Below are positions 56,607-64,000 of a stretch of DNA of 64,000 nucleotides, one piece after another. The position numbers and the translations under genes were made by a program. The stretch is from Streptomyces zhihengii (GTDB lineage: Bacteria > Actinomycetota > Actinomycetes > Streptomycetales > Streptomycetaceae): positions 3,072,001-3,136,000 of the forward strand of contig NZ_JAFEJA010000001.1 of assembly GCF_016919245.1 (NCBI RefSeq). Reading direction: 5' to 3'. The first letter of the stretch is position 1. Each line of letters starts with the position of its first letter. The notes under the pieces were generated by a model. The model saw nothing but the letters and a program-made list of their open reading frames with translations. It had not been told where the DNA came from and made no database searches.

Positions 56607-57088
56607 GGAAGGACGTACCCCCTCGGACGAGGTCGGGGCGCGGCGCCGTGCGACGGCGACGCGGACCATGAGTCCATCCGCCGGAGCGGAGGACAGGCCG
56701 GGTTCGGGCCCTGTGCACGGGCCGAACGCCGGCCCTTCGCGTGGTCCGCGACCGGGCCGCGTGGGCCGGATCCGCAGTCCTTCGTGTGCAAAGGGCCTCC
56801 CGGGCGAGCGGTGTCGGCCGCTCACTGAGATCCGACGTCCGTGGATCGGACGTCGACCTGGAGGCTGTATTCCCTCGAACGGCTTCGGCCATGCCGGGGC
56901 GCGCTCGCTCACCGGGTGAACATGCGGTGACAGCCCCGCGTCCCCGGCGTCGCCGTCGGCCGGTGCGGGTCCGGGGCGTCAGGGAGCGGTGGCGCCGGTC
57001 GCGTGGGCCCGGGCTTCGGGAGCCGCGGCGCCGGCCGGGTGGGTCCCGTGTCGGGAGCCGTGGCGCCGGCGGCGCGGGGTACGGGGTG
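56607..57088. other. Spacer between uppS and phoH-like gene
   Basis: It contains CGACGTCC-N7-GGACGTCG at 56833-56855, an 8-bp inverted repeat that could be an operator or weak terminator. A four-copy repeat (56982-57107) overlaps the end of uppS. No gene is supported. Confidence 0.5.
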
Positions 57089-57107
57089 TCAGGAGCCGTA
57101 GCGCCGG
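56982..57107. repeat. Four-copy repeat continuing the 3' end of uppS
   Basis: A 17-bp core (GGGAGCCGTGGCGCCGG and variants) occurs at 56982, 57018, 57053 and 57091 with periods of 36, 35 and 38 bp. The last copy contains the end of uppS (stop 57089-57091), so the gene end appears to be tandemly duplicated downstream. Confidence 0.75.
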
Positions 57108-57850
57108 TGGCGGGCCGCGTAGTCGCGCAGCGCGCGCAGGAAGTCGACCTTCCGGAAGGCCGGCCAGAAGACTTCGCAGAAGTAGTACTCGGAGTGGGCG
57201 CTCTGCCAGAGCATGAAGCCGGAGAGCCGCTGCTCGCCGCTGGTGCGGATGACGAGGTCCGGGTCGGGCTGGCCGCGGGTGTAGAGGTGCTCGGAGATGT
57301 GCTCGACGTCGACGGTCTCGGCGAGCTCCTCCACGCTGGTCCCCTTCGCCGCGTGCTCCAGCAGCAGGGAGCGGACCGCGTCGGCGATCTCCTGGCGGCC
57401 GCCGTAGCCGACCGCGACGTTGACCAGTATTCCGTCGATGCCGTGGGTGGCCTGCTCGGCCTCCTTCAGCACGGACTGGGTGTGGGCGGGCAGCAGGTCG
57501 AGGGTGCCCACGTGGTGGACCCGCCAGCGGCCGTCCGCGGCCAGGTTGCGGACGGTGTTCTCGATGATGGTGAGGAGCGGCTTGAGCTCCTCCTCCGGGC
57601 GGTCGAAGTTGTCCGTGGACAGCAGCCAGAGGGTGACGACCTCGACGTCCGTCTCGGCGCACCAGCCGAGCAGCTCGGAGATCTTGTCGGCGCCGGCCTG
57701 GTGCCCCTGTGCGGCGGTGCCGCCGGACGCCTTGGCCCACCGGCGGTTGCCGTCGAGGATGACGCCGATGTGCTTCGGCACCTGGGCGTGGTCGAGGCGG
57801 CCCTCCACCCGGCGTGCGTAGAGCCCGTACACCAGGTCGCGCAGGTTCAC
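57089..57850 (-). CDS. uppS: Isoprenyl (undecaprenyl-type) diphosphate synthase
   Basis: A 253-residue cis-prenyltransferase. The catalytic D33 lies in ILDGNRRWAK, and the C-terminal signature is VIRTSGEQRLSGF with LWQSAHSEYYF. It condenses IPP into the long lipid carrier of peptidoglycan, although chain length cannot be fixed by sequence, since actinobacteria have short- and long-chain members. GTG 57850 has GAGGGG ten bases upstream. It is divergent from the aldo/keto reductase gene. Confidence 0.93.
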   Translation of the reverse strand: MNLRDLVYGLYARRVEGRLDHAQVPKHIGVILDGNRRWAKASGGTAAQGHQAGADKISELLGWCAETDVEVVTLWLLSTDNFDRPEEELKPLLTIIENTVRNLAADGRWRVHHVGTLDLLPAHTQSVLKEAEQATHGIDGILVNVAVGYGGRQEIADAVRSLLLEHAAKGTSVEELAETVDVEHISEHLYTRGQPDPDLVIRTSGEQRLSGFMLWQSAHSEYYFCEVFWPAFRKVDFLRALRDYAARHRRYGS

Positions 57851-57957
57851 TGTTGTTACACCCCTCGATACGGCTTTCCCCGAAGGCGCAACAGTACTGC
57901 CGCCGGGCGGCACGGGCCCAACCCGGTGTGTCACAAGTCCGTGATAGGGAGGGAAGC

Positions 57958-58995
57958 GTGACTGATTCCCTGCACTACCTGCCCGCGGACGACCGCTACG
58001 CGTCCATGGAGTACCGCCGCAGCGGCCGTTCCGGGCTCCGTCTGCCCGCGATCTCGCTCGGCCTGTGGCACAACTTCGGCGACGACCGCGCGCTGGACTC
58101 CCAGCGCGCGATCCTGCGCCGCGCGTTCGACCTCGGCGTGACCCACTTCGACCTGGCGAACAACTACGGTCCCCCGCCCGGCTCCGCCGAGCTGAACTTC
58201 GGCAAGATCTTCGCCCAGGATTTCGCCGCGTACCGGGACGAGCTGGTCATCTCGACCAAGGCGGGCTACCTGATGCACCCCGGACCCTACGGGGAGTGGG
58301 GTTCGCGCAAGTACCTGCTGTCCTCGCTGGACGCCAGCCTGAAGCGGATGGGCCTCGACCACGTCGACATCTTCTACTCCCACCGCTTCGACAAGGACAC
58401 CCCGCTCGAGGAGACGATGGGCGCCCTCGCCTCCGCCGTGCAGCAGGGCAAGGCCCTCTACGTCGGCGTCTCCTCCTACACCGCGGAGCAGACCGCGGAG
58501 GCGGCCCGCCTGCTGAAGGAGATGGGCGTCCCCGCGCTCATCCACCAGCCCTCGTACTCGATGATCAACCGCTGGACGGAGGACGACGGCCTGCTCGACA
58601 CCCTGGAGGCCGCGGGGATGGGCTGCATCTCCTTCGTGCCGCTGGCCCAGGGCCTGCTCACCGGCAAGTACCTGAAGGGCATCCCGGAGGGCTCGCGCGC
58701 CACCCAGGGCAAGTCCCTCGACCCGGGCCTGCTCTCCGACGACGTGGTCCGCCGGCTGAACGGGCTGAACGACATCGCGGCCGAGCGGGGCCAGTCGCTC
58801 GCGCAGATGGCGCTCTCCTGGGTGCTGCGGGACCCGCGGATGACCTCGGCGCTGATCGGCGCGTCGAGCGTGCGGCAGCTGGAGGAGAACGTGGCCGCCC
58901 TGGCCGCGCCGGCCCTCACCGCGGACGAGCTGGAGCGGATCGACACCTTCGCCGTCGACACCGAGGGCACCAACATCTGGGCCGGCCGGAGCTGA
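57958..58995 (+). CDS. Aldo/keto reductase (YghZ/GpR-like)
   Basis: A 345-residue NADPH-dependent oxidoreductase. The TIM barrel shows GVTHFDLANNYG (with catalytic Asp and Tyr), LVISTKAGYLM (Lys), DIFYSHRFD (His), FVPLAQGLLTGKYL, and the C-terminal LIGASSVRQLEENV. It resembles L-glyceraldehyde-3-phosphate reductase (YghZ) of E. coli, which detoxifies methylglyoxal. GTG 57958 follows AGGGAGGGA. Confidence 0.93.
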   Translation: MTDSLHYLPADDRYASMEYRRSGRSGLRLPAISLGLWHNFGDDRALDSQRAILRRAFDLGVTHFDLANNYGPPPGSAELNFGKIFAQDFAAYRDELVISTKAGYLMHPGPYGEWGSRKYLLSSLDASLKRMGLDHVDIFYSHRFDKDTPLEETMGALASAVQQGKALYVGVSSYTAEQTAEAARLLKEMGVPALIHQPSYSMINRWTEDDGLLDTLEAAGMGCISFVPLAQGLLTGKYLKGIPEGSRATQGKSLDPGLLSDDVVRRLNGLNDIAAERGQSLAQMALSWVLRDPRMTSALIGASSVRQLEENVAALAAPALTADELERIDTFAVDTEGTNIWAGRS

Positions 58996-59474
58996 CCCCC
59001 GCCGGGCGGGCCCGGGAGCCGGGGGCGCGCCCCCCGGAGCGGGACCGCCCGGGGGTGCGCCCCGTGTGCGCGGGGCGTGCCGGGCGCGGGCAGAAAAAAC
59101 GGGCCGGTCCGTGGGGGGGATACGGACCGGCCCGAGGGGGGGTTTCCACCATAACCCTTCGTGAGCGATGTTGCGTGCCACGCCGTGCCACAACCGCGCG
59201 CCGTTTCTCGGGGAGACGGCGCACGACGGCGCACGGGGACCCCCGGCACGGGCCCCGGCCCTTGCGCCACGGGCCTCCCGCCCCGTATGCCGCCGGGGCG
59301 CGGCGGGGAGCGCGACCGGCCGGCGGGTAGTCCCCACGGGTGACCCGCCCGGACGGGAGCCGCGTTGACGAACACATGACGTGACGTCAGACGCTCGGGA
59401 GACCCGGCGGCAGGTCCCGTCGACCCGCGCAATGCGGACAGGATCCGTCCTCATTGCTCCCTAGGCTCGCCCGT
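58996..59474. other. 479-nt intergenic region encoding a small RNA
   Basis: It holds the 6C-type small RNA (59094-59165, minus strand). The remaining 300 nt to the right are GC-rich with no protein gene; the small-RNA promoter should lie between 59166 and about 59220. Confidence 0.6.
59094..59165 (-). ncRNA. 6C-type small RNA
   Basis: A minus-strand transcript of about 70 nt. Reading 5' to 3', GGGTTATGGTGGAAA is followed by C7 (59142-59136), then a stem of 13 bp (CGGGCCGGTCCGT with ACGGACCGGCCCG, 59134-59122 and 59112-59100) whose loop contains a second C7 (59119-59113), and then six T (59099-59094). Two C-rich loops of six or more C and a terminal U-tract are the defining features of the actinobacterial 6C RNA motif. 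Such RNAs can pair with G-rich ribosome-binding sites. Confidence 0.8.
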
Positions 59475-60653
59475 ATGACGAACCCTGACGCACCCACCCC
59501 GTCCGGCGGCGTGACCTGGCGGGCCGCCGGCGCCCGGCGGCTCGCCCGGCAGGGCCTGGACACCCCCGGCGGCACCGTCGCCAGCACGGCCGGCGCGATG
59601 CTCGGCGCCCATGCCCAGGTGATGTCCGCCGCCGAGCTGTCCCTCGCGCTGCGGACCGGCGGCAGGACGACCCGTACGGACGTGCGGGCGGCGCTCTGGC
59701 AGGAGCGCACCCTGGTGAAGACCTACGGCCCGCGCGGCACCGTGCATCTGCTGCCCGCCGCCGACCTCCCCCTGTGGACGGGGGCGCTCTCCGCCGTTCC
59801 GGCCGGCGGCCCGGCGATGCCCGACGGGGTGCGGATGACCCCGGAGCAGACCGACGAGGTGGTCGCCGCGATCCGGGACGCCCTCGCCGGCGGGGACGCC
59901 CTGACCGCCGACGAGCTGACCGACGAGATCACCGCCCGCACCGGTAGCTGGGCCGGCGACCGGGTGATGGAGGCGTTCCAGGACAAGTGGCCCCGCTGGC
60001 GCCAGGCCACCCACACGGCGGCCCACCGGGGCGCGCTCGCCTTCGGCCCGGTCCGCGGCCGGCGGGTCACCTACACCAGCCCCGGCGTCACACCGCTGCC
60101 GGGACCGGCGGCACTGGAGCGGCTCCTCCTGCACTACCTGCGCGCCTACGGGCCCTCGACGCCCCCGTGGTTCGCCCGGTGGCTGGCCGCGCCGAAGTCC
60201 TGGGCGGCACGGCTGTTCGCCGAGCTGGCCGCGGCCGGGCGGATCACCGAGGTCCGGTACGCCGACGGGCCCGCGTGGGTGGCGGCCGGCGACACCGCGT
60301 TCGACGAGGGCGACGGCCCCCGGGGGGTGCGGCTGCTCCCCTACTTCGACGCGTACACCATCGCCACGCAGCCGAGGGAGCGGCTGTTCCCGGGGGCCGC
60401 CCGGGACCGCGCCCTGTCCCGGGGCCAGGCCGGCAACTACCCGGTGGTGCTGGTGGACGGCACCGTCTCCGGTGTCTGGCACCAGCGCCGCTCCGGCAGC
60501 CGGGTGACGGTGACCGTGGAGCCCGTCGGCCCGGCGCTCTCCTCGGCCGCGGCCCGCGAGGAACTGGCCGCCCAGGCGGAGCGGGTCGGGGAGATCCTTC
60601 AGGCACGGGCGGAACTGGTCGTCGGCGAGGTGACGGTGGGGCCGCACGCCTAG
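59475..60653 (+). CDS. AlkZ-like DNA glycosylase (HTH_42 / winged-helix family)
   Basis: A 392-residue protein of the DUF1006/HTH_42 superfamily, which holds DNA glycosylases acting on bulky alkylated bases and crosslinks. Three winged-helix segments and a beta barrel are expected. A H46-A47-Q48 triad matches the (H/Q)xQ catalytic motif described for AlkZ-like enzymes. Late blocks FDAYTIATQPRERL and GNYPVVLVDGTVSGVWHQRR are family features. It is alone; AlkZ homologues in gene clusters protect against a producer's own DNA-damaging product, whereas this one looks like a general-repair type. Confidence 0.85.
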   Translation: MTNPDAPTPSGGVTWRAAGARRLARQGLDTPGGTVASTAGAMLGAHAQVMSAAELSLALRTGGRTTRTDVRAALWQERTLVKTYGPRGTVHLLPAADLPLWTGALSAVPAGGPAMPDGVRMTPEQTDEVVAAIRDALAGGDALTADELTDEITARTGSWAGDRVMEAFQDKWPRWRQATHTAAHRGALAFGPVRGRRVTYTSPGVTPLPGPAALERLLLHYLRAYGPSTPPWFARWLAAPKSWAARLFAELAAAGRITEVRYADGPAWVAAGDTAFDEGDGPRGVRLLPYFDAYTIATQPRERLFPGAARDRALSRGQAGNYPVVLVDGTVSGVWHQRRSGSRVTVTVEPVGPALSSAAAREELAAQAERVGEILQARAELVVGEVTVGPHA

Positions 60654-60675
60654 GGCCTCTCGTCTCCGGGTGCGG

Positions 60676-61740
60676 TCAGGCGGCGGCGAGGGCGCCGAGG
60701 AGGAGGCCCAGGAAGGCGCCCGTGATCATGAACGGGCCGAAGGGGATCGCCGTCCGGCGGTCGGCCCGGCGCAGCAGCATCAGCCCCACCCCGTAGACGG
60801 AGCCCAGCAGGAAGCCGGCGAACGCCCCCGCGAACAGCACCGTCCAGCCGTACCAGCCGAGCACGACGCCGAGCGACAGGGCGAGTTTGACGTCGCCGAA
60901 CCCCATGCCGTCGGGGTTGATCAGGAAGAGCAGGAAGTAGACGCCGCCCAGGGCGAGTCCGCCGAGCAGCGCCGTGGGCCAGGATCCGCCGTCACCGGGC
61001 GCGAGTGCCGCCGCGCCCAGCAGGAGGGCGGCCGCCCCGGCGAGGGGCAGCGTGAGCTCGTCGGGCAGCCGGTGGACGTTGCGGTCGACGAGGGCGAGCA
61101 GCACGGCGAACGGTGCCGCCGCCAGCCACACGGCGAGTTCCGGGCGGGGCCCGGTGGCGTACGCCAGCAGCAGGCACACCACCGCGGTCACCGCGGCCAC
61201 CGGTACGGAGAGCCGGTACGGGACGGGGCGCGCGGGCGGCTCGGCGGACTCGTCGGACTCGTCGGGTGCGGCGGATGCGTCAGGGGCGTCGGGTGCGGCG
61301 CCCTGGCCGGGCCCGGCGGGAGCGGGGCCCGGCGGGTCCGGGGGTGCGGTGGCGAGCGCACCGGGCGCGGAGGGGCGGGCGGATTCGTCGGCCCGGGCCG
61401 CGGCGGCCGGTTCGTCCACCGCCCTCGCGGGGGCCGGTTCGTCCACCGACCTCACGGGAGCATCCGCCTTCGCACCGGCCGGCCGGGTGCCGGATGCCGT
61501 CGCGCCGGCCGCTGCCGGGGCCTCGGGGGCCGTGGCGTCGGGAGCGCCCGCCGCGCAGGGGGCGCAGCGGGCGAGGCCGAGCCAGCCCGCCGCCGGGCCG
61601 GTGAGCGCGTGGCCCCGCGGGCACGCCGACCGCCAGTCCTCCTCGGGCTCGACGGACAGCCGGTACGCGGCCCGGGGCACCAGCAGCCCGGTGGCGGCGC
61701 CCCAGACGGCGGCGGCTACGGCGATCGGCGTCACGTCCAC
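60676..61740 (-). CDS. Prepilin peptidase (A24 family) with low-complexity insertion
   Basis: A 354-residue membrane protease that cleaves type IV prepilin-like leaders. Catalytic D219 (LVDRNVHRLPD) and D283 (GFGDVKLAL) are present. Three Cys at 40, 59 and 62 recall the N-terminal zinc site of full-length enzymes. Residues about 64-172 are an Ala/Pro/Asp-rich linker that replaces the methyltransferase-like segment. The start is fixed by ATG 61740. It should process Tad-type or competence-like pilins encoded elsewhere. Confidence 0.88.
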   Translation of the reverse strand: MDVTPIAVAAAVWGAATGLLVPRAAYRLSVEPEEDWRSACPRGHALTGPAAGWLGLARCAPCAAGAPDATAPEAPAAAGATASGTRPAGAKADAPVRSVDEPAPARAVDEPAAAARADESARPSAPGALATAPPDPPGPAPAGPGQGAAPDAPDASAAPDESDESAEPPARPVPYRLSVPVAAVTAVVCLLLAYATGPRPELAVWLAAAPFAVLLALVDRNVHRLPDELTLPLAGAAALLLGAAALAPGDGGSWPTALLGGLALGGVYFLLFLINPDGMGFGDVKLALSLGVVLGWYGWTVLFAGAFAGFLLGSVYGVGLMLLRRADRRTAIPFGPFMITGAFLGLLLGALAAA

Positions 61741-61862
61741 GGCAGGACCCTAGGCCGGGGCCCGCCGCGCCGTCATGGGCCCGGGGGCCCAGACCGGCGG
61801 CCCACGGACCCATTCCCCCGACCACTCCCCGCGCGCGGCGGCCGGGCGATACGGTCTGCGCC

Positions 61863-62228
61863 ATGGGCGGATGGCGGGACGGCACGGCCGAGTTGCGGAT
61901 ACCGGGACACGAGGCGCCGGTGGCGCTGACCGTCGCCGCGTCCTACCGGACGCGCACCCGGGGGCTGCTCGGCAGGGACGGCGTCGACGGCGCGATCCTG
62001 CTGACCCCGTGCAACAGCGTCCACACCTTCCGGATGCGCTTCACCATCGATGTGGCCTACCTGGACAAGGAGTTGCGGGTGCTGCACGTGCACACGATGC
62101 GTCCTGGCCGGCTCGGCATGATCCGGCCGCGTGCCCGCCATGTGCTGGAGGCGGAGGCCGGGGCGATGGCGGCCTGGGGACTGGTGCCCGGCACACGGGT
62201 GACCGTGAACGGCGGCCGGGACGCCTGA
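61863..62228 (+). CDS. DUF192 domain protein
   Basis: A 121-residue protein of the DUF192 family (ELRIPGHEAPVALTVA..., broken; key motif RTRGLLGRDGVDGAILL, CNSVHTFRMRFTIDVAYLD). It is often next to a prepilin peptidase in actinobacteria and is divergent from it here (122 nt). It may be a small pilus-related or cold-shock-like protein, but the function is unknown. Confidence 0.85.
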   Translation: MGGWRDGTAELRIPGHEAPVALTVAASYRTRTRGLLGRDGVDGAILLTPCNSVHTFRMRFTIDVAYLDKELRVLHVHTMRPGRLGMIRPRARHVLEAEAGAMAAWGLVPGTRVTVNGGRDA

Positions 62229-62270
62229 GGCGCCGGGCGGGCGGCCCGGACGCCGGAGCCGGCCCGCGCG

Positions 62271-63086
62271 CTACGGGAGCCTGGCGGTCTGCTTGCGGAT
62301 CAGCTCGTCCGGCACCGTCGGAGGCGGCCCGCCGACGAAGTCCGCCGTGTAGAAGGTGACGACGGTGGCCCCGCGCCGCACCACGTGGAACACCAGCGGG
62401 ATCTTGTCGCCGCCCAGGGCGCCCGTCACCTGGTAGGCGACCGAGTCGTCGCCCGCGGCCACCCCGCGGACCGTCTTCACCTCGGAGTACGTCGAGACCC
62501 CGTCGCCGCCGCGCGCCGTGAAGCCCTTCGCGCACGCCCCGACGGCGGTCCGCACCGAGGAGAGCACCTGCTCCGCGCCGCCGTCCGGGTGCGAGGTCAG
62601 GATCAGGGTGACGACCGTCTGGGTCTCCTCGCCCTCCTCGCGCGTGTCGACGGCCGTGCGGTAGACCGTGGCCGACGCGGCGGGCCGGGGCGCTCCGTTG
62701 ATGACCGCCGCGAGCGGGGCGCAGGCGGGGTCGTCGGACTTCTCCGTGCCGGGCTCCTCGCCGCCCTGCATGGGCGTCACCTCGAACCCGGCCACCTCCC
62801 CGGTGGTGAGGGCGGCCTTCGCCAGCCCGTCCTCGGTCAGCACCTTGCCGCTGCTCGGCGGGGAGTCGCCGGCGGCGGCCGGGGCGGAGGACTCCGGGGA
62901 CGGTGTGGCGTCCCCCTCCGGGGCGGACGCGGAGGCGGCGGGCCGGCCGCCGTCCTTGCCGCCGTCCCGGGCCGGTTCGTCGTCCTGGCAGGCGGTGAGC
63001 GCGCCCACCCCGAGCACCGCGGCGGTGGCGGCCGCCGCGACCCGGCGCGCGGTGTTCCGTACGGTCCTGCGGGTCCCCGTGCTCAT
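62271..63086 (-). CDS. Secreted lipoprotein, unknown function
   Basis: A 271-residue exported lipoprotein with a Tat/Sec-like basic start, a lipobox ending at C33 (GALTAC) and a Ser/Pro/Ala linker (about 35-80). The extracellular part has a Cys pair (DDPACAP and AVGACAKGF) and a beta-rich ending. It resembles the DUF3558-type lipoproteins of Streptomyces. ATG 63086 follows GGGAACGG. Its role is unknown. Confidence 0.8.
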   Translation of the reverse strand: MSTGTRRTVRNTARRVAAAATAAVLGVGALTACQDDEPARDGGKDGGRPAASASAPEGDATPSPESSAPAAAGDSPPSSGKVLTEDGLAKAALTTGEVAGFEVTPMQGGEEPGTEKSDDPACAPLAAVINGAPRPAASATVYRTAVDTREEGEETQTVVTLILTSHPDGGAEQVLSSVRTAVGACAKGFTARGGDGVSTYSEVKTVRGVAAGDDSVAYQVTGALGGDKIPLVFHVVRRGATVVTFYTADFVGGPPPTVPDELIRKQTARLP

Positions 63087-63227
63087 GCCGTTCCCATCCT
63101 GGTCGACGGTGTCCCCGCACGCTAACAAGCCCACGGACGCGGGGACATGGGCCCGGGGGCCCATGGCGGGATCGTGCCCGTGCGGCCACCCGGGGCACGT
63201 CGGCCCGGGCGTCCGCGGCCGGGCCGC

Positions 63228-63998
63228 TCAGGAGCCGCCGCCCTCCCACGGCAGCCGCAGGGGGCGGCGGTGCCACCACCAGCCGCGTGCCAGGACGGCG
63301 GTGCCCGAGCGGGTGATGCCGCCCAGCAGGACGCCGTCGTCGTCGCGCGTCCCGGTGCGGAACGCCACGTCCAGTTCGTCCACGGCCTTGGCGAGCAGGG
63401 CGGCGTCGTCCCCGAGCCCGGCACCGGCCAGCAGTTCGGCCAGATCGTCCCGGGCGGTGAGGTCGTGGAGGTACAGCTCGTGCGGATACCGGCCGCTCGG
63501 CGCCCAGTCGGCCTCCGCACGGCGTGCGAGCCGCTCCCACACCGTGAGCACGTCCCTGGCCCGCCGGCGGATGCTGCCCGCCGGGGCGGTGTCGCCGGGG
63601 TCGGCGGCCGCGGCGAAGGCGTCCGCCACGGGCGTGGGCACGGTCTCGTCCCAGTAGACCTCGGGCAGCAGTTCGACCCGTGCGGACGGCAGTTGGGTGA
63701 GCGGGGCCTCGGCGGCGTCCACGCTCAGCAGGACGGGGCCGGCCCGGTCGTCGTCCCCCTCCCGCACCCGTACGCGGGTCACCGTTCCGTCCGGGGCCGC
63801 CGCCCAGTAGGCGGAGGGGCGGGCACCGGCCGCCGGGTACAGCACCGTGGTGCCGGACAGCTCGGCGATCCGCAGCGCCGCACCCGCCTCGTCGGGCGGC
63901 GCGGGCACGGCATCCGTCACATAGACGTCCCAGGAGAGCGCGAGGTCGCCGTCCACCGTGTGGTAGCCGCAGATCACGGGCGCGTCCCAGTCCCGGTG
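63228..63998 (-). CDS. Hypothetical protein (truncated at window end)
   Basis: The frame is open through the right edge, so the start lies outside. About 257 residues are visible, rich in acidic and aromatic residues (SWDVYVTD, WWWHRRPLRLPW) with alternating strand-like segments. No family is recognised. An internal GTG at 63977 could be a start, but the open frame and protein-like sequence before it argue against that. Confidence 0.6.
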   Translation of the reverse strand, partial: HRDWDAPVICGYHTVDGDLALSWDVYVTDAVPAPPDEAGAALRIAELSGTTVLYPAAGARPSAYWAAAPDGTVTRVRVREGDDDRAGPVLLSVDAAEAPLTQLPSARVELLPEVYWDETVPTPVADAFAAAADPGDTAPAGSIRRRARDVLTVWERLARRAEADWAPSGRYPHELYLHDLTARDDLAELLAGAGLGDDAALLAKAVDELDVAFRTGTRDDDGVLLGGITRSGTAVLARGWWWHRRPLRLPWEGGGS

Positions 63999-64000
63999 GT

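Noticed and set aside
59165..59190. TGGCACG-type motif resembling a sigma-54 promoter on the minus strand
   Set aside because: Streptomyces lack sigma-54, and the downstream GC/TTGC element is not properly placed; it is probably a chance direct repeat.

Overview
The window is high-GC actinobacterial chromosome, almost certainly Streptomyces. The signs are very high GC with strong third-position bias, many GTG starts, overlapping GTGA stop/start junctions, a WhiB-family regulator, SpoIIE-type phosphatases with built-in RsbW-like kinase domains, a DasR-type chitinase promoter, secreted subtilases and a divergent oxyR/ahpCD locus. I see no rRNA, tRNA, prophage, insertion sequence or CRISPR array. 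About 55 protein genes are supported; the first and last run off the window edges. Most are core or conserved streptomycete genes.

Layout. 1-3.7 kb: end of a succinate dehydrogenase/fumarate reductase Fe-S subunit, then a TPM-domain membrane protein and PspA (envelope stress pair). 3.9-9 kb, minus strand: PAS-GAF-PP2C-ATPase phosphatase, lone RsbW-like ATPase, NUDIX hydrolase, orphan SPOR protein and a GntR/HutC regulator. 9-18 kb: family 18 chitinase with a dre operator between its -35 and -10, DUF4190 protein, subtilase with P-domain, SNF2 helicase, YchF. 17.6-26.5 kb: small membrane protein, polyphosphate glucokinase, IspH, APC permease, XseA/XseB, nitroreductase-fold reductase, DUF4245 protein, GlpX and a WhiB-like protein. 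26.6-38 kb: DUF1707 protein, TrmB/LuxR-type regulator, large subtilase, class I (Fe-S) fumarase, SGNH esterase with ricin lectin, class II fumarase, DUF402 protein. 38.4-50 kb: second GAF-PP2C-ATPase phosphatase, catalase, bifunctional PBP, SPFH protein overlapping a ribbon-helix-helix protein, and a PadR/ABC operon. 49.6-64 kb: oxyR divergent from ahpC-ahpD, AI-2E-family exporter, SLT transglycosylase, PIN-PhoH ATPase, isoprenyl diphosphate synthase, aldo/keto reductase, a 6C-type small RNA, an AlkZ-like DNA glycosylase, prepilin peptidase, DUF192 protein, a lipoprotein and a truncated gene.

How the genes fit together. Two themes recur. One is central carbon and redox: SDH/FRD subunit, two fumarases of different chemistry, GlpX, PpgK, catalase, OxyR-AhpCD. 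The other is cell envelope and development: PspA, PBP, UppS, IspH, SLT enzyme, WhiB-like and SpoIIE/RsbW regulators. Secreted degradation is served by the chitinase, two subtilases and the lectin-esterase.

Non-coding highlights. The strongest is a minus-strand small RNA at about 59094-59165 with two C7 runs and a U-tract terminator, matching the actinobacterial 6C motif. A 26-bp near-palindrome sits 11 nt upstream of the padR start. Several convergent gene pairs are separated by perfect hairpins with 12-27 bp stems. Tandem repeats are frequent in the intergenic DNA: several have an exact 35-bp period, and four start at or overlap a stop codon (xseA, class I fumarase, SNF2 helicase, uppS), which suggests slippage-driven growth of 3' flanks. 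I did not find a clearly new multi-gene defence or biosynthetic system; the most novel-looking leads are the repeats, the SPFH/RHH pair, the SNF2-HhH helicase and the regulatory sites.
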